Numbered from the stretch's first letter, positions 31,461 to 40,207 are shown. The stretch is 64,000 bases of DNA from Lysobacter sp. Root916 (GCF_001429785.1 NZ_LMJF01000017.1:2586-66585); one strand, 5' to 3'. Numbers and translations: made by a program. Notes: a model not told the origin generated them from the sequence alone.

Positions 31461-31628
31461 GACCTTCACTCTATTCGTTGGTGGTACCGCGTCGGGCCCG
31501 CGCCATAGCGCCGGGCCGGTGGCCGCCGCCTTGGCGCGCCGTTACTGCCGGCCCGGCTGGCCCCATTGCCAGCCAGGCGCCGCTGCCTGCTCGCACCCGC
31601 CGAAACCGCCGGGTGCCTACGTACCAGA

Positions 31629-31643
31629 GCAATCGCCGTGCCA
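31629..31643 (-). promoter_or_regulatory. Sigma-54 promoter of rtcBA
   Basis: Read on the minus strand the element is TGGCAC, five bases, TTGC, an exact match to the -24/-12 consensus. It faces rtcB, and initiation would fall near 31618, giving a leader of about 158 bases. A sigma-54 promoter is expected because RtcR is a sigma-54 activator. Confidence 0.88.
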
Positions 31644-31657
31644 ACTTCGCGCAAACG

Positions 31658-31676
31658 CAATATCCCGTTGATATTG
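31658..31676. promoter_or_regulatory. Perfect inverted repeat, possible RtcR binding site
   Basis: CAATATC and GATATTG are exact reverse complements separated by CCGTT. The element begins 15 bases upstream of the -24 box of the rtcBA promoter. It is a candidate RtcR enhancer site, although it is unusually close for a sigma-54 activator. It could also serve rtcR autoregulation. Confidence 0.5.
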
Positions 31677-31763
31677 AAGGACTATTTTCAGTATCGGCGC
31701 GGACGGAGTTCGGTGGCCATCTTAATTTCGTATATTCTCGGCGCGCCTCTTATAGGAATGGAT

Positions 31764-33368
31764 ATGCGCAAGCGTCAGGTCGTGATCGGCATGCTCGGCA
31801 CCATGCTGGACAGCGGCACCGGGCCCGGGCGTTGGGAGAAGTGGCGGCCGACGGTGTCGCTGGGCATGCACCAGGACTTCCTGCTCGACCGCCTGGAACT
31901 GCTGCTGGACCAGCGCCGCTACGGCAAGCTCGCCGCGACCGTGCGCGAGGACCTGGGCCAGGCCTCGCCCGAGACGCAAGTCCGCATCCACGACACCTAC
32001 CTGGCCGACCCCTGGGATTTCGAGGGCGTGTACGCGGCGCTGCACGACTTCCTGGCCGGCTACGAGTTCAAGCCGGAGGAAGAGGACTACTACGTCCACA
32101 TCACCACCGGCACCCATGTCAGCCAGATCTGCTGGTTCCTGCTGACCGAGAGCCGGCACTTCCCGGGCCGCCTGCTGCAGACCTCGCCGCCGCGCAAGCA
32201 GGGCGGCGCCGATCCGGGCACCTACGCGGTGATCGACCTGGACCTGTCGCGCTACGACCTGATCGCGCAACGCTTTCAGCAACAGCAGCTGCACGATCGC
32301 GACCTGCTCAAGAGCGGCATCGCCACCCGCAACGCCGCCTTCAACCGCATGATCGAGCAGATCGAAACGGTGGCCACGCGCTCGCGCGCGCCGATGCTGC
32401 TGATGGGCCCGACCGGCGCCGGCAAGAGCCAGCTGGCCAAGCGCGTGTTCGAACTGAAGAAGCTCAAGCACCAGCTGCCCGGGCAGTTCGTCGAGGTCAA
32501 CTGCGCGACCCTGCGCGGCGACGGCGCCATGAGTTCGCTGTTCGGCCATGTCAAAGGCGCCTACACCGGCGCGGCCGGCGACCGCGCGGGCCTGCTGCGC
32601 TCGGCCCATCGCGGCCTGCTGTTCCTGGACGAGATCGGCGAGCTGGGCCTGGACGAGCAGGCGATGCTGCTGCGCGCGCTGGAAGAGAAGCGCTTCCTGC
32701 CGGTGGGCAGCGACAAGGAGGTCGAAAGCGACTTCCAGCTGATCGCCGGCACCAACCGCGATCTGCACGAGGCGGTGCAGCAGGGCCGATTCCGCGACGA
32801 CCTGCTGGCGCGCCTGAACCTGTGGACCTACCGCCTGCCGGGATTGGCCGAGCGCGCCGAGGACATCGAGCCGAATCTGGACTTCGAACTCGAACGCTGG
32901 TCGCGCGAGCAGCACCAGCGCGTGACCTTCAACCGCGAGGCGCGCGAGCGCTACCTGCGCTACGCCACCAGCGCCGAGGCCGCCTGGAGCGGCAACTTCC
33001 GCGACCTGGGCGCCTCGGTGATGCGCATGGCGACCCTGGCCAACGCCGGGCGCATCCAGACCGCCCAGGTCGAAGAGGAGATCGAACGCCTGCGCCGTCA
33101 GTGGCGCTCGGGCCAGCCGCTGTCGCCGCTGCAGGCCCTGCTGGGCGAACGCTGGGACGCGCTGGACCGTTTCGACCGCGTGCAACTGGAAGACGTGGCG
33201 CGCGTGTGCGCGCGCGCGAAGTCGCTGTCGCAGGCCGGGCGCGAGCTGTTCGCGGTTTCGCGCAGCCAGCGCGCCAGCACCAACGACGCCGACCGCCTGC
33301 GCAAATACCTGGCGCGCTACGGGCTGGATTGGGAACAGCTGCGCGAGGCCGCCGTCGACCCCGCCTGA
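31764..33368 (+). CDS. rtcR: Sigma-54-dependent activator of the RNA repair operon
   Basis: This 534-residue regulator has three parts. The N-terminal RtcR domain (about 1-180, a CARF-type sensor in the literature) contains the TTGTHVSQICWFLL stretch. The AAA+ sigma-54 interaction domain has Walker A GPTGAGKSQ near residue 215, the sigma-54-contacting loop GAYTGA and Walker B LLFLDEIGE. A C-terminal helix-turn-helix region includes QAGRELFAVS. ATG at 31764 was preferred because AGGA lies six bases before it and MRKRQVVIG matches the usual family opening. The ATG at 31758 has almost no spacing. It is divergent from rtcBA and presumably responds to an RNA-damage ligand. Confidence 0.93.
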   Translation: MRKRQVVIGMLGTMLDSGTGPGRWEKWRPTVSLGMHQDFLLDRLELLLDQRRYGKLAATVREDLGQASPETQVRIHDTYLADPWDFEGVYAALHDFLAGYEFKPEEEDYYVHITTGTHVSQICWFLLTESRHFPGRLLQTSPPRKQGGADPGTYAVIDLDLSRYDLIAQRFQQQQLHDRDLLKSGIATRNAAFNRMIEQIETVATRSRAPMLLMGPTGAGKSQLAKRVFELKKLKHQLPGQFVEVNCATLRGDGAMSSLFGHVKGAYTGAAGDRAGLLRSAHRGLLFLDEIGELGLDEQAMLLRALEEKRFLPVGSDKEVESDFQLIAGTNRDLHEAVQQGRFRDDLLARLNLWTYRLPGLAERAEDIEPNLDFELERWSREQHQRVTFNREARERYLRYATSAEAAWSGNFRDLGASVMRMATLANAGRIQTAQVEEEIERLRRQWRSGQPLSPLQALLGERWDALDRFDRVQLEDVARVCARAKSLSQAGRELFAVSRSQRASTNDADRLRKYLARYGLDWEQLREAAVDPA

Positions 33369-33678
33369 CACGATCCAGACCCGGAAAACCTGCGCATATC
33401 CGGTGCCTTTCGACGCCGTCTGTAAACGTTGCCAGCGCGCATTCATCCGCCGTTTTGTTCGGCAAATTCGCTGTAAATCCTTTGTTTACAAGTATTTAAC
33501 AGGCATGACTTTCGGCGTGACCGTGCACGAACCGCAGAGTTCCTAAACTTTCAAGTACAAAATTCAGCTTCGATTGAATCGCCGCTTGGATACTGCGCCA
33601 CATCCGAATCACAAGAGCCGCCCCACCCCGAGGCGCCGCGATTCGGACGCACAAAACCAATAAGAGGCCGAGACCTTT
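33369..33678. promoter_or_regulatory. 310-base promoter and leader region of the first Ax21 gene
   Basis: No gene is seen here. The interval is AT-richer than its surroundings (for example 33478-33500 and 33540-33565), as expected for a strong promoter, but several weak -10 candidates exist and none stands out. Near the gene a perfect 8-base inverted repeat (33603-33610 and 33640-33647) could fold in the mRNA leader. Confidence 0.5.
33603..33647 (+). other. Inverted repeat in the leader of the first Ax21 gene
   Basis: TCCGAATC at 33603-33610 pairs exactly with GATTCGGA at 33640-33647 around a 29-base GC-rich spacer, ending about 31 bases before the ATG. It may be a 5'-UTR stem affecting mRNA stability or translation of an abundant outer-membrane protein, or a protein-binding site. 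Confidence 0.4.
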
Positions 33679-34233
33679 ATGAAGCGCACTTTGCTTGCCC
33701 TGACCCTGCTCGCCGCCCTGCCGTTCGCCGCCTCCGCGGCCGAGGGCGTGTCCTACACCTACGTCGAAGGCGGCTACGCCAAGACCAACACCGATGGCGG
33801 CGACGCCGACGGCTGGGCCCTGAACGGCTCGGGCGCGATCGCCGACAACTTCCACATCTTCGGCGGCTACAGCAAGCAGGAGATCGACAACACCAATATC
33901 GACTTCGACCAGTGGCGCGTCGGCCTGGGCTACAACCACGAGCTGAACTCGCGCGTGGACCTGCTGACCCGCGTGGCCTACGAGAAGTTCGACGCCGGCC
34001 AGGGTCTGGACTTCAACGGCTACAGCGTCGAAGCCGGCGTCAACGGCACGCTGACCCCGAACATCCAGGGTTATGCGCTGGCCGGTTACGAGGACTACGA
34101 GAAGTCGGACGGCGAGTTCTACGGCCGCGTCGGCGCTCTGGTCAAGTTCAACGACACCTGGGGCGTGAACGGCGACGTCAAGTTCGTCGACGGCGATACC
34201 CAGTTCTTCGTTGGCCCGCGCGTCAGCTTCTAA
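33679..34233 (+). CDS. ax21: Ax21-family small outer-membrane protein
   Basis: This 184-residue protein has a clear signal peptide (MKRTLLALTLLAALPFAASA) followed by a run of amphipathic beta strands and a C-terminal phenylalanine, as in eight-stranded outer-membrane barrels. The mature start EGVSYTYVEGGYAKTNTDGG is typical of Xanthomonadaceae Ax21 proteins. It was once proposed as an immune elicitor and quorum signal, but those claims were withdrawn, so an outer-membrane or vesicle-associated structural role is the safer reading. A strong terminator follows, and a paralogue is encoded next. Confidence 0.88.
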   Translation: MKRTLLALTLLAALPFAASAAEGVSYTYVEGGYAKTNTDGGDADGWALNGSGAIADNFHIFGGYSKQEIDNTNIDFDQWRVGLGYNHELNSRVDLLTRVAYEKFDAGQGLDFNGYSVEAGVNGTLTPNIQGYALAGYEDYEKSDGEFYGRVGALVKFNDTWGVNGDVKFVDGDTQFFVGPRVSF

Positions 34234-34293
34234 GCGCGGGCGCGTCACCCCGTACCAATCGCGATTTCTCTCTCTCCCCCGAACGTCGCGATC

Positions 34294-34322
34294 GAGCCCG
34301 GCCCCGGCCGGGCTCTTTTTTT
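34294..34322 (+). terminator. Rho-independent terminator after the first Ax21 gene
   Basis: GAGCCCGGCC and GGCCGGGCTC form a perfect GC-rich stem with a minimal loop, followed directly by seven T residues. It lies about 60 bases past the stop codon. Confidence 0.93.
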
Positions 34323-34385
34323 GCGCCGAACCGGTTTAGCCCCACCCTGGAGGCGGTCACACGTAATCCGTGTCGCCTTTGGCAG

Positions 34386-34414
34386 TTGTGGCGATGTGAA
34401 TGTTTCGTTATCGT
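34386..34414 (+). promoter_or_regulatory. Possible promoter of the second Ax21 gene
   Basis: TTGTGG at 34386-34391 and TATCGT at 34409-34414 are separated by 17 bases, a moderate sigma-70-like match 55 bases before the gene and downstream of the preceding terminator. The assignment is weak. Confidence 0.35.
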
Positions 34415-34468
34415 GCGCCCCGCCGCAATGCGGCATGGACGCAAACCAAACATCAGGATTGAGAATTC

Positions 34469-35071
34469 ATGAAGAAGCAACTCGTGCTGGCAGCGCTGCT
34501 GGCCACCGCCCCGTTCGTCGCCTCGGCCGAGGGCCTGAGCTATTCCTACGTCGAAGGCGGCTACACCCGCGTTGACGTCGACACCGGCGTCGCCGGCTTC
34601 GATCCCGAGCTGGACGGCGGCTACATCCGCGGTTCGGTCGAGCTGGGCGAAAACTTCACCGTCTTCGGTCACTACAGCAAGACCCAGGACGATGTCCGCG
34701 TCAACGGCATCCCCGGCACCTTCGACACCGACTTCGAAACCGCCGAGATCGGTTTCGGCTACCACGCCGACATCAGCGACCGCGCCGACTTCATCGCCGA
34801 GCTGTCGTACCTGCGTCAGGAAATCTCGGTCGAGAACAGCAGCGGCGAAGGCAAGGGCGGCAAGCTCAACCTGGGTATCCGCGGCGAGATGACCGACAAC
34901 CTGGAAGGCTGGGTCAAGGCCGGCTACATCGACGGCGGCGACTTCGAAGGCGACTTCGTCGGCACCCTCGGCGGCCAGTACAAGTTCAACCAGACCTGGG
35001 GCGTCGTGGCCGAGGTCGAGTTCGTCGAAGACACCACCCAGTACATGATCGGCGCTCGCGCCAGCTTCTGA
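34469..35071 (+). CDS. Second Ax21-family small outer-membrane protein
   Basis: This 200-residue paralogue of the preceding gene has a signal peptide (MKKQLVLAALLATAPFVASA), then the shared mature start EGLSYSYVEGGYTRVDV, alternating beta strands and a C-terminal ASF. It differs by longer loops (for example the NSSGEGKGG loop near residue 132) and is quite acidic. Each copy has its own terminator, so the two may be expressed independently. Tandem duplication followed by divergence is the simplest explanation. The ATG follows AGGA at eleven bases. Confidence 0.87.
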   Translation: MKKQLVLAALLATAPFVASAEGLSYSYVEGGYTRVDVDTGVAGFDPELDGGYIRGSVELGENFTVFGHYSKTQDDVRVNGIPGTFDTDFETAEIGFGYHADISDRADFIAELSYLRQEISVENSSGEGKGGKLNLGIRGEMTDNLEGWVKAGYIDGGDFEGDFVGTLGGQYKFNQTWGVVAEVEFVEDTTQYMIGARASF

Positions 35072-35098
35072 TCCATCGAAGCGGTCGAACGATAAGAG

Positions 35099-35126
35099 AA
35101 AGCCCGGCTTGCCGGGCTTTTTCTTT
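35099..35126 (+). terminator. Rho-independent terminator after the second Ax21 gene
   Basis: AAGCCCGGC (35100-35108), the loop TT, and GCCGGGCTT (35111-35119) form a perfect stem followed by a T-rich run (TTTCTTT). It lies about 28 bases past the stop codon. Confidence 0.92.
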
Positions 35127-35167
35127 GCGCGTTCGATCGATGCGTAGACGCTCCGGCAGCCCCGTAG

Positions 35168-35196
35168 GATGCGGTGAGTCGAAGACGAACCGCATC
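35168..35196. repeat. REP-like extragenic palindrome
   Basis: GATGCGGT and ACCGCATC form an 8-base inverted repeat with a 13-base middle. The form (GTAGGATGCGGTGAG...GAACCGCATC) resembles high-copy extragenic palindromes seen in many proteobacterial genomes. Only one copy of this type is in the window. Confidence 0.5.
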
Positions 35197-35281
35197 GCCG
35201 CGCAAACCTTCCCAAGCGCGGCGGGCCGCGGCCACACGATGCCGCGCTTGAGCGCGCCCCGCGCCCGATTGCCGGCCCAGC

Positions 35282-36814
35282 TCACTCTTCCGCGCTGGGC
35301 TCCGTCTCGGGCGCTTCCGCCGGAATCCGTTCCAGCACCTCGCGCAGCGATTGCTCGAGTTCGCGCTCCATCTGCTTGCGATTCATCGCCGCGGCGCTGG
35401 CCAGTTCCAATTCCTCGCAGGCGACCGAACGCGGCTCGTCCTTGCAGACCTTGCGGATACCGGCCAGCAGCTTGTCGTCGCCGCTGTTGTGATAGGCCTC
35501 GACCACGTTGCCGCAGCCTTCGCGCACGTGCATCGCGCAGACCCGGTCGTAGTAGCCGGCCGCGCGCGCCCAATCGCCGCCGAGCGCGGCGGTATGGCCG
35601 GCGCCCATGCAGGCCGACATCGAGCCGCTCGCGCAGCAGGCCTCGACGCTGGCACCGGCGGCGAGCGCGCAGTGGTCGATGCGGTAGGGCCGTTCGATGA
35701 TCTGGTCGCTGGCGATCGGCAGCGGCACCGCCGCGCAGGTCTCGGGCATGCCGCGCAAATAGACGGTGAATCGGGTCCAGTCGTCCATGCCGACCAGGGT
35801 ATCGTCGCCCAGCCAGCGCAGCACGAAGTCGTCGCCCTTGTCGTGGCGCACCAGCACCTGGTCCTCGCGCAGGCGATAGCGCATGGTCGCTTCGCCGTCG
35901 CTGGAGGCGGCCACCGCGCGGTCGTCGCCGAAACGGAAGACATCGAACAATCCGCCGGCGCCGCTGGCGTAGGTGCCGCAGGGCTGTTGCGGCTTGCGGC
36001 GCGCGGGCGCGTCGCTGAGCTCGATCACCTTCAAGCCCTGGACGTGCTCGCAGGCCTGAGCGTCCAGCCGCCATTCGCAGGCGCTGGCCAAGGTGTCGCG
36101 CGCGCTGGCGTAGCGGCCGGCGATCCAGTCCTGTTCGGCCAACGCGGTGCAGGCCTTGGCCGAGCGCGCTTCGCGGCAGCCGGCGCGCAGGGCGGCCAGT
36201 TCCGGCGCCGATACCGCCGCGGTGCGGAACAGGTACAGCGGCGCGTTCGGGTCCTTAGGGGCGAGCGCCTTGACCCACTCTTCGCAGGCATAAGGGCTGG
36301 CCTCTTGTCGGCAATACGCCTCCAAGCGCTGGGCGCGCTGTTCGGCCGGCATTTCGCGGTCGTAGGCGAGTTCGCCGACGCAGGCCTGAATGTCGCCGGC
36401 GGCGCAGGCCAGACGATCCTGATCGGCTTCGGGCGTGCCCTGCGGCGCGTTCGCGACACCCGCGCCCAGCGTGGGGACGCAGACCGCAGGCGCACTGCGG
36501 CGATAGGTCAGCGCCTGGCTACGCATGCGGTCGGGTTGCAGTACCAGCCGCTCGCCGTCGGCCTCGATGCGGTAGATGTCGAGCAGCGGGCTGTCGGCGT
36601 GACGCATCAACAAGGTGTCGCCGTCGATGCGGTAGCGCCAGGCGTTGGTGCTGAGAAAGCCCTGGCGGTCGCGCGCGCTCACGCTGTTGCCGGCGAAGTT
36701 GAGCAGCGGGGCGTATTCGTCGTCGGGTTGGTACTCGCCGCAGGGCGGTACGGCGGCCCAGGCGGGCGCGGAGAAACACAGCAGCAGCGGCAGGGCCGCG
36801 AGTAGCGCGCGCAT
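35282..36814 (-). CDS. Secreted cysteine-rich protein with an internally duplicated domain
   Basis: I do not recognise a named family. The 510-residue protein starts with a signal peptide (MRALLAALPLLLCFSAPAWA). It contains two units. Each has a beta-rich part beginning CGxY (residues 25-110 and 279-375) with similar internal text (WRYRIDGDTLLMRH against MRYRLREDQVLVRH), followed by a helical part with regularly spaced cysteines (130-265 and 385-480) that recalls Sel1-like repeats (CAAGDIQACVGELA). The last 40 residues are charged and rich in Glu. Likely periplasmic, with disulphides. Neighbours give no functional hint. Confidence 0.75.
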   Translation of the reverse strand: MRALLAALPLLLCFSAPAWAAVPPCGEYQPDDEYAPLLNFAGNSVSARDRQGFLSTNAWRYRIDGDTLLMRHADSPLLDIYRIEADGERLVLQPDRMRSQALTYRRSAPAVCVPTLGAGVANAPQGTPEADQDRLACAAGDIQACVGELAYDREMPAEQRAQRLEAYCRQEASPYACEEWVKALAPKDPNAPLYLFRTAAVSAPELAALRAGCREARSAKACTALAEQDWIAGRYASARDTLASACEWRLDAQACEHVQGLKVIELSDAPARRKPQQPCGTYASGAGGLFDVFRFGDDRAVAASSDGEATMRYRLREDQVLVRHDKGDDFVLRWLGDDTLVGMDDWTRFTVYLRGMPETCAAVPLPIASDQIIERPYRIDHCALAAGASVEACCASGSMSACMGAGHTAALGGDWARAAGYYDRVCAMHVREGCGNVVEAYHNSGDDKLLAGIRKVCKDEPRSVACEELELASAAAMNRKQMERELEQSLREVLERIPAEAPETEPSAEE

Positions 36815-36914
36815 CGGAAGTCCGTTTCGACGGGGAGGGCGCGCTAGTGTGGCCTCGCGCGGGGCTCAGGCCAAGATGGGCGACGGCGCGGCCGCGAACC
36901 GCGCGGCGCCGGAC

Positions 36915-37958
36915 TCAGCCGAACAGTTCGTGCGGGTACTCGGGCTTCTGTTCGCGCGCGAGCAGCTGACGCAGGCCGTCGGCGGGCGTGATCTTGCCGT
37001 GCAACACGGCCTGGACCGCGCTGGAGATCGGCAGTTCGATGCCGTGGCGTTCGGCTTGGCGCATGACTTCGTCGGCGGTCTGCACCGACTCGACCACCTG
37101 GCCTATCTCGCGCACCGCCGCTTCGATGCTCTGGCCGCGGCCCAGCGCCAGGCCGAGACGGCGATTGCGCGAGAGGTCGCCGGTGCAGGTCAAGACCAGA
37201 TCGCCGAGACCGGCCAGGCCCATCAGGGTTTCCGGCTGGCCGCCGATGGCGTGGTTGAGGCGCAGCATCTCGTTGAGGCCGCGGGTGATCAGGCCGGCGC
37301 GCGCGTTGAGGCCCAGCTGCATGCCGTCGGCGACGCCGGTGGCGACCGCGAGCACGTTCTTCATCGCACCGCCGAGTTCGGCGCCGAGCATGTCGTCGCC
37401 GGTGTAGGCGCGGAAGCTCGGGCCGTGCAGCACGCCGGCGACCGCGCGCGCGAACGCGGCGTCGTCGGAATGCACGGTCAGCGCGGTCGGCAGGCCTTGC
37501 GCGACTTCCTTGGCGAAGGACGGACCGGTGACCACGGCCAGCGGCACGTCGTCGCCCAGCACTTCGGCCGCGACTTCATGCAGGAAGCGGCCGCTGCCGG
37601 GTTCGAAACCCTTGGTCGCCCAGGCCACGCCCGCGTGCGCGGGCCGATGCGGCGCGAGCGCGCGCAAGGTTTCGGCGAAGGCGTGCGAGGGCACCACCAC
37701 CAGCACCAGATCGGCGCCGGCGAGCGCGGCCGCCATGTCGGCGGTCGCGCGCAGCGTCTCCGGCAGGGCGATGCCCGGCAGGTAACGCGGGTTTTCGTGT
37801 TGCGACTCGATCGCCGCGACGCCGTCGGCGTCGCGGCCCCACAGCACGGTCGGATGACCGTGCCGCGCGATCAGGGCGGCGAGCGCGGTGCCCCAGGAGC
37901 CCGCGCCCAACACCGCCACGCGCGGCGAGGCATCACCGGAAGTCGCGTCCGTGTCCAT
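36915..37958 (-). CDS. gpsA: NAD(P)-dependent glycerol-3-phosphate dehydrogenase
   Basis: GpsA reduces dihydroxyacetone phosphate to sn-glycerol-3-phosphate for phospholipid synthesis. The 347-residue protein has the Rossmann motif [14 protein letters not shown] near residue 14, [34 protein letters not shown], the catalytic lysine in GGAMKNVLA, and the C-terminal domain with [16 protein letters not shown]. It lies 25 bases downstream of secB on the same strand, the usual secB-gpsA order. Confidence 0.96.
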   Translation of the reverse strand: MDTDATSGDASPRVAVLGAGSWGTALAALIARHGHPTVLWGRDADGVAAIESQHENPRYLPGIALPETLRATADMAAALAGADLVLVVVPSHAFAETLRALAPHRPAHAGVAWATKGFEPGSGRFLHEVAAEVLGDDVPLAVVTGPSFAKEVAQGLPTALTVHSDDAAFARAVAGVLHGPSFRAYTGDDMLGAELGGAMKNVLAVATGVADGMQLGLNARAGLITRGLNEMLRLNHAIGGQPETLMGLAGLGDLVLTCTGDLSRNRRLGLALGRGQSIEAAVREIGQVVESVQTADEVMRQAERHGIELPISSAVQAVLHGKITPADGLRQLLAREQKPEYPHELFG

Positions 37959-37983
37959 GCCGTGGTCCGATCGCGGGCGGCCC

Positions 37984-38496
37984 TCAGGCGTTGCCCGCGG
38001 TCTCCGCGTCGGCCAGGCCGCCGGCCTGCTGCGAGGCGCGCTGACGCAGGCCTTCGGCGTACAGGGCGTCGAAGTTGATCGGCTGCAGGAAGAACGGCGG
38101 GAAGCCGCCGGACTGGATCAGGTCGCTGACCAGCTGGCGCGCGTACGGGTACAGCACGTTCGGGCAGTGGGTGCCCAGCATGCCGTCCAGGGTGGCCTCG
38201 TCGAAACCGGCCAGGCCGAACACGCCGGCCTGCTTCACTTCGACCAGGTACATCGGCTTGTCGCCGGCGCTGCAGGTCAGGGTGATGCCCAGCACGACTT
38301 CGAAAGCGGCGTCGTTGAGGCGCTGCACGCTCTGGTTGAGGTTCATCTGCAGCTGCGGCTGCGCGGTCTCGTTGAACACCGCCGGCGCGCCGGGGACTTC
38401 GAAGGAGACGTCCTTCACGTAGATCTTTTCGACCGTGAACGCCGGACCGGCGGCTTCGACCGGCGCGACGGCGCCGTTGACGTTTTCTTCGGACAT
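37984..38496 (-). CDS. secB: Protein-export chaperone SecB
   Basis: SecB is the cytosolic tetrameric chaperone that holds precursor proteins unfolded for SecA. The 170-residue protein carries the expected core ([19 protein letters not shown], then a Leu/Asn-rich strand, [20 protein letters not shown]) and the [32 protein letters not shown] block. An Ala/Gly-rich tail follows. The ATG has GGAG eight bases upstream. Confidence 0.97.
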   Translation of the reverse strand: MSEENVNGAVAPVEAAGPAFTVEKIYVKDVSFEVPGAPAVFNETAQPQLQMNLNQSVQRLNDAAFEVVLGITLTCSAGDKPMYLVEVKQAGVFGLAGFDEATLDGMLGTHCPNVLYPYARQLVSDLIQSGGFPPFFLQPINFDALYAEGLRQRASQQAGGLADAETAGNA

Positions 38497-38656
38497 CGGA
38501 TGACTCCAGCGGTGTTAAGTGTTTGACGATGCGGTCGAAACCGCGGAAAGAGGCCGATTATGGCATGCGTGCGAACCACGCCCCGCGTTCAGGCGTGGGG
38601 GCGCCGCGCGCCGCGCGCAAGGGGCGGCCGCGCACGGCCGCCGCCGCCGGGCAGGA

Positions 38657-39094
38657 TCAGGCGCGGCCCTTGACCAGCGGCAGATCGGCCTGCTGCCAGG
38701 CCTGCACGCCGCCGTCGAGCCAATAGACCTGCTCGAAGCCGGCCTTCTTCAGGCGCTTGGCGGCATCGGCCGAGGCCTGGCCGTTGCGGCAGACCATGAC
38801 CACCGGCAGCGACTTGGCGCTGGCCAGCAGTTTGTTCTCGGGATCGAACTGGCCGGGCGAGACCGAACGGCTGCCGGCGATGTGGCCCTTCTCGAAATCG
38901 CTGGTCGGCGAAAGGTCGACCACCAGCGCGTTCTCGCGGTTGATCAGGCCGGTCAGCTCGGCCGGACGCAGGGCCTTGTAGCCGCGGAACAGGCGCGCGC
39001 CTTCCGTGTAGACCAGGGCGACGGTGAGGCCGACCAGACCCATCGACAGGAACATGTGGCGGCTGCCGAAGGCGAGCAGTTCTTCTAAGGTCAC
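38657..39094 (-). CDS. Membrane-anchored rhodanese-like protein (YibN type)
   Basis: This 145-residue protein has an N-terminal membrane helix (residues 15-32) followed by one rhodanese domain whose active-site loop is CRNGQASA, with the catalytic cysteine. Sulphur transfer is likely, but the acceptor is unknown. The GTG at 39094 was chosen by similarity to YibN-like proteins (VTLEELLAFGSRH). A GTG 14 codons upstream is possible, and neither has a strong ribosome site. A gene of this type usually lies next to secB in gammaproteobacteria. Confidence 0.85.
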   Translation of the reverse strand: MTLEELLAFGSRHMFLSMGLVGLTVALVYTEGARLFRGYKALRPAELTGLINRENALVVDLSPTSDFEKGHIAGSRSVSPGQFDPENKLLASAKSLPVVMVCRNGQASADAAKRLKKAGFEQVYWLDGGVQAWQQADLPLVKGRA

Positions 39095-39151
39095 AGGATC
39101 ACGGGGACGACGGATGGGGGCGCGATTGTCGCCCACGGCGGCGGGCGGCGC

Positions 39152-39185
39152 AAAAAAACCGGCTCGGGCCCGTCGCGACGGGCCC
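39152..39185 (-). terminator. Probable terminator after the 39195-39611 gene
   Basis: GGGCCCGTC (39166-39174) and GACGGGCCC (39177-39185) form a perfect 9-base stem. On the minus strand seven bases follow and then seven T residues. It lies ten bases past the stop of the upstream gene. Confidence 0.7.
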
Positions 39186-39194
39186 TGGGCGGGG

Positions 39195-39611
39195 TTACAT
39201 GCCGTCCCAGAGGTCCGGCAGGCCCGAGGTCAGCCACCAGGTCTTGGCGATCGGGTCCCAGCGCCATTCCTCGCGGTAGCGCACGGTGCGTTCGGCCTGG
39301 GTGTGGCGGTTGATCACGCCGATCTCGATGTCGCGCACGGCCAGGCCGAGTTCCTTGTCCAGGCTGGAGCCGACGTCGCGGTAGGACGACACCTGGACCT
39401 GCTTGTAGCGCTCCAGCTCCAGCGCGGTGACCGGGTGGGCCTTGCGGTAGATCGGATCGATCAGGTTCTGCGCCTGTTCGAATTCGCCCCAGCGCACCGC
39501 GCCGGACCAGGCGTACTGGTTGCGTTCGAGTTCGTTGGTCTTCTTGCTGGCCAGGGCGCCGCCGGCGACCGCGCACAGGCACAGCAGCAGCAGGACTTTC
39601 AACAGGCGCAT
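39195..39611 (-). CDS. Small secreted protein of unknown function
   Basis: This 138-residue protein has a cleavable signal sequence (MRLLKVLLLLCLCAVAGGALA). The mature part is charged and mixed alpha/beta with ELERNQYAWSGAVRWGEFEQA near the start and WRWDPIAKTWWLTSGLPDLWDG at the end. I recall similar hypothetical proteins in Xanthomonadaceae but no function. ATG at 39611 is preferred (GGAGA eight bases upstream) over the longer frame. No lipobox is apparent. It stands alone between terminators. Confidence 0.8.
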   Translation of the reverse strand: MRLLKVLLLLCLCAVAGGALASKKTNELERNQYAWSGAVRWGEFEQAQNLIDPIYRKAHPVTALELERYKQVQVSSYRDVGSSLDKELGLAVRDIEIGVINRHTQAERTVRYREEWRWDPIAKTWWLTSGLPDLWDGM

Positions 39612-39684
39612 CGGGTGTCTCCGGCAAGGGACCGCGTCGGCCGACATGCTAGCCGGTTCCGGGCGCGGTGTTGTGTCGCGCGCC

Positions 39685-40143
39685 TCAGCCGCGCGCGATG
39701 GCGACGTAGCGGGCGGTGAAATCGGTCGCGACCCCGCCTTCGGGCAGGCGCACGCGCGCCACCAGGCCGGTGCGGGCGCGTCCGCGCTCGCGCAGCGTGC
39801 TCAGGAAGCTGTCCCAGTCGGCGTCGGCGGCGAGCTCGGCGTCGACGTCGATGTCGGCGTAGAGGGGGGCGAGGTAGCGGATCTGGCTGTCGGCCACATA
39901 AACGTCGGCGTCGAGGCCGGCCTGTTCCAGGCGCAGCGAGACCAGCCCCCAGGAGGCCAGGGTCATCATCGAGGCCAGGCTGCCGCCGAAGGCGCAGCCC
40001 TTGTCGTTCACGTGTTGGGCCAGCGGCGCGTGCAGGCGCAGGCGCTGGCCGTCGTAGTCGGCGACGTTGAGCTGCATCGCCGCCACCGGCGGCATCGATT
40101 GGTAGTGCTGACGCAGGCGTTGCAGGGCTTGTTCGAGGCTCAT
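39685..40143 (-). CDS. Hotdog-fold thioesterase (YiiD C-terminal type)
   Basis: This 152-residue protein is of the putative acyl-CoA thioesterase family found as the C-terminal domain of YiiD. The hotdog core is seen in LRLHAPLAQHVNDKGCAFGGSLASMMTLASWG, with the conserved NDKG.AFGGS loop and long central helix, and in IRYLAPLYADIDVDAEL. No signal peptide. The ATG at 40143 replaces a longer frame that would overlap the divergent hemD. The substrate is unknown. Confidence 0.85.
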   Translation of the reverse strand: MSLEQALQRLRQHYQSMPPVAAMQLNVADYDGQRLRLHAPLAQHVNDKGCAFGGSLASMMTLASWGLVSLRLEQAGLDADVYVADSQIRYLAPLYADIDVDAELAADADWDSFLSTLRERGRARTGLVARVRLPEGGVATDFTARYVAIARG

Positions 40144-40207
40144 GGGGCACGCGTTGGGGGAGGCGGACGGGATGCCGCGGCCTGCGCGGCTATGCCAAGC
40201 TGCCGGC

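Larger units (their letters stand above)
31461..31763. promoter_or_regulatory. rtcB-rtcR divergent control region
   Basis: This 303-base region is without genes. It holds the rtcBA sigma-54 promoter (31629-31643) and a perfect inverted repeat (31658-31676). An AT-rich stretch just before rtcR includes TATATT near 31733, a possible -10 for rtcR. Confidence 0.7.

Noticed and set aside
31478-33499. Second long frame overlapping rtcR
   Set aside because: It is a shifted-frame shadow. The rtcR frame carries all sigma-54 activator motifs.
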